Below are positions 4,850-6,142 of a stretch of DNA of 6,142 nucleotides, piece by piece. The DNA comes from Acidimangrovimonas sp. (GTDB lineage Bacteria; Pseudomonadota; Alphaproteobacteria; Rhodobacterales; Rhodobacteraceae). The stretch spans positions 1-6,142 of the forward strand of contig JASBUM010000274.1 of NCBI GenBank assembly GCA_030147905.1. The letters are read 5' to 3'. A program made the position numbers and the translations under genes. Position 1 is the first letter of the stretch. The number at the start of each line of letters is the position of its first letter. The notes under the pieces are model-generated. The model did not search any database. It had not been told where the DNA came from and saw only the letters and a list, made by a program, of their open reading frames with translations.

Positions 4850-5940
4850 CAGAGCATCTCCTCATTGGCGGCGCGCTCGGCCTTGAGCGTTTCCACGTAG
4901 GTTTTGGGATCGAGCCCGAGCAGACGCGCCGCGGCGGTCTGCTCGGCGTTGAGCGCGATCGCGCCATCGGCGGAAGGCGCGGGCCGCATGGCGGCCATGC
5001 CGGAGCGGCCGAGAACCGGCAGCGCCGCGATCTCCTTCTCGACCGCCTCGGCCTCGGCCATGTGCCGCGCGATATAGTGGTCGCGCAGTGGCCTGACGCC
5101 GACACGGCCCTTCTTGATCTCGCCGTCGATGAAGGCCGCGGCCTTGTCGCGGGAGGCGCCCTCGCGCAGGCTGGCCAGTTCGGTCGAGACCCTGCCCAGT
5201 TCGGCCTGGAGCGCGGTGACCTCTTCGGGCTTCGCGCCGACCGCGCTGCGGGCCGCGGCGACCACCTCCGTCACCGGCTTGCCGGCGGGCAGGCCGAAGA
5301 CGCCGGCCAGCGCGTCGATCTGCGCCTGGGTCGCGACGGCACCCTCGCCGGGATCGTCCGCCATCTCCTTTTTCAGGGCGGCAATGATTTCGTCCTGGCT
5401 GGCGCCATCGGCGAGCCCCAGGAGCTTGATGAGCTGTTGGTGGAACGACACGTTGGACTCCATGTTGAGGGCCGTCAGCCCCGTAAGGTTGGGTTTGTTG
5501 ATCAGCGACGCGCGCAGGATCGCGGTGATGCGCTTGGCGCGATCATGCCGGATCACCGGCGAGAGCGCGCGATAGGCACGGTCGCGAACCAGCGCCCGGC
5601 CTTCGCCGGTCCAGTCGATGCGGCCCCAGATCCCGTCCTCGCGCGCCTGCATTTCGGTGATCCAGCCGCGCGCCGGCGCGGGCATGCCCAGAGGCGCCGC
5701 CAGATCGGTGGCATGGTTCTCGTCGATGGGCAGTTTCGGCGCCTCGGCGAAGCTCGCCTGGATCACCGCCTCCGCGTCCTCCATCCGGTAGGGGCCGCGC
5801 GCGTCCTTGGTGGCGATAGTTCCTGCGGGGACAAGATGCACCCATTCCGGTGCGTCGGCCTCGGAGGCGGCATAGGACAGGCCCGCGCCCATCAGGGCGA
5901 CGACATCATGCGGAAAGGAGATGGGAACGTTATCGGTCAT
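4849..5940 (-). CDS. Prohead protease/scaffold, Mu gpI-like
   Basis: The protein is 363 residues from ATG at 5940-5938 (Mu gpI is about 361). An in-frame TTG at 5982 would add 14 residues, but they (RIICESGGGYHRR) do not look like family sequence, so I prefer the ATG starting MTDNVPISFP. Residues 33-133 hold the protease-like part: WVHLVPAG, LPIDENHATD with His76, GMPAPARGWI, and a block with YRALSPVI containing Ser127. His76 and Ser127 are my candidate catalytic residues and are not proven. Residues 160-363, from MESNVSFHQQLIKLLGLADG onward, look like scaffold: helical, coiled-coil-prone and charged, with EEVTALQAELGRVSTELASL around the middle. The protein would act inside the assembling prohead, with the scaffold part guiding gpT and the protease part clearing it. 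No good Shine-Dalgarno is visible and a hairpin covers the region before the ATG. Confidence 0.9.
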   Translation of the reverse strand: MTDNVPISFPHDVVALMGAGLSYAASEADAPEWVHLVPAGTIATKDARGPYRMEDAEAVIQASFAEAPKLPIDENHATDLAAPLGMPAPARGWITEMQAREDGIWGRIDWTGEGRALVRDRAYRALSPVIRHDRAKRITAILRASLINKPNLTGLTALNMESNVSFHQQLIKLLGLADGASQDEIIAALKKEMADDPGEGAVATQAQIDALAGVFGLPAGKPVTEVVAAARSAVGAKPEEVTALQAELGRVSTELASLREGASRDKAAAFIDGEIKKGRVGVRPLRDHYIARHMAEAEAVEKEIAALPVLGRSGMAAMRPAPSADGAIALNAEQTAAARLLGLDPKTYVETLKAERAANEEML

Positions 5941-5960
5941 GCGGCGATGATAGCCGCCGC
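5941..5960 (-). promoter_or_regulatory. Hairpin directly before the protease start codon
   Basis: A perfect 6-bp inverted repeat, GCGGCG and CGCCGC with an 8-nt loop GCTATCAT, ends at the base adjoining the ATG. It covers the place where a ribosome binding site should be, so it could lower or control translation of the protease/scaffold. Chance is possible because the arms are simple GC-rich sequence. Confidence 0.35.
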
Positions 5961-5966
5961 CAGATT

Positions 5967-5991
5967 CGCAAATAATCCGCAACGGTTTGCG
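5967..5991. repeat. AT-richer inverted repeat, possible operator-like site
   Basis: CGCAAA and TTTGCG form a perfect 6-bp inverted repeat with a 13-nt spacer containing AATAATCCGCAACGG. It is one of the few AT-rich spots in the window and lies 27 nt before the protease ATG. It could be a protein binding site or part of a promoter, but I see no convincing -10/-35 pair around it. Confidence 0.25.
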
Positions 5992-6057
5992 GGGGCAGTC
6001 GCGGGATCCGGTCTCCGCCGAGAGTGACGCCGCGCGCCCGGCCGGTCAATCCCCGCG

Positions 6058-6091
6058 AGCCCACCGGTCGCGCAGGGGCCGCCGGCGGGCT
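6058..6091 (-). terminator. Long hairpin overlapping the upstream stop codon
   Basis: On the transcribed strand AGCCCGCCGG (starting inside the TAG) pairs with CCGGTGGGCT over 10 bp, including one G-U, across a 14-nt loop. It lies right at the end of the upstream gene, where a terminator or processing hairpin would be expected, but no T-run follows (CGCGGGGATTG). It is therefore at best a partial or Rho-assisted terminator. A TTGACC hexamer (6049-6044) beyond it could be a -35 box, but only a poor -10 (CACTCT, 6026-6021) is found 17 nt on. Confidence 0.4.
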
Positions 6092-6142
6092 AATGCGCGG
6101 ACGAGAGATCGTCCAGCCATTCGGTGAGAATTTGCTGGATCC
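6090..6142 (-). CDS. C-terminal end of an upstream phage gene, possibly gpG/gpS virion morphogenesis
   Basis: Reading from the right edge, one minus-strand frame gives IQQILTEWLDDLSSAH and then TAG at 6092-6090. Only 16 residues are visible, so identity is uncertain. An amphipathic terminal helix of the type DxxxIxxIhxxHL is the usual end of Mu gpG/P2 gpS-type virion morphogenesis proteins, and gpG is the gene expected just before the gpI protease in Mu-like phages. It could equally be the end of another head gene such as the gpF-type minor head protein. Confidence 0.45.
   Translation of the reverse strand, partial: IQQILTEWLDDLSSAH

Noticed and set aside
5938..5982. TTG start 14 codons upstream for the protease
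   Set aside because: The added residues do not resemble the family N terminus, there is no ribosome binding site, and MTDNVPISFP is a natural start.
4753..6027. 424-codon plus-strand open frame
   Set aside because: Antisense to the protease gene; composition and lack of motifs mark it as a shadow frame.
6021..6049. Possible promoter TTGACC with 17-nt spacer and CACTCT
   Set aside because: The -35 is acceptable but the -10 matches consensus poorly; I mention it only as part of the gap and do not call a promoter.

Overview
The window is a stretch of the late (virion) operon of a Mu-like temperate phage, most likely a prophage in a GC-rich alphaproteobacterium. The host guess rests only on high GC, codon use and protein flavour; a sphingomonad or relative would fit. 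Every convincing gene is on the minus strand, so the operon reads from base 6142 down to base 1. Genes are packed with 1-4 nt overlaps or short gaps, most starts have a Shine-Dalgarno sequence, and I see no tRNA, IS element, CRISPR array or plus-strand gene.

In transcription order the window holds: the last 16 codons of an unidentified gene, possibly a virion morphogenesis (gpG/gpS) protein (6142-6090); a 149-nt non-coding gap with strong hairpins; the Mu gpI-type prohead protease/scaffold (5940-4849); a small head decoration-like protein (4849-4418); the Mu gpT-type major capsid protein (4395-3502); a gp35/FluMu-type small protein (3415-3164); a likely Acb2 anti-CBASS protein (3057-2779); a DUF1320 gp36-type connector (2777-2349); a tail-terminator-like protein (2349-1912); a small disordered protein (1915-1730); the tail tube protein (1729-797); a tail assembly chaperone (783-472); a DUF1799-like reading frame (475-113) that has no good start of its own; and the first 38 codons of a probable tape measure protein (116-1).

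The head genes are of the Mu type. The tail genes (single tube protein, chaperone plus extension, tape measure, no sheath gene visible) indicate a long non-contractile tail, as in the siphovirus-like transposable phages of Pseudomonas and Rhodobacter.

Two observations stand out. First, the gene between capsid and connector carries the C-terminal signature of Acb2, a protein that sequesters cyclic oligonucleotides and blocks CBASS immunity. Second, the chaperone gene ends in a textbook -1 slippery heptamer, GGGAAAC, in the correct phase and directly before its stop codon, followed by a small hairpin. This would join the chaperone to the DUF1799-like frame as a 223-residue fusion, equivalent to lambda gpG/gpGT.
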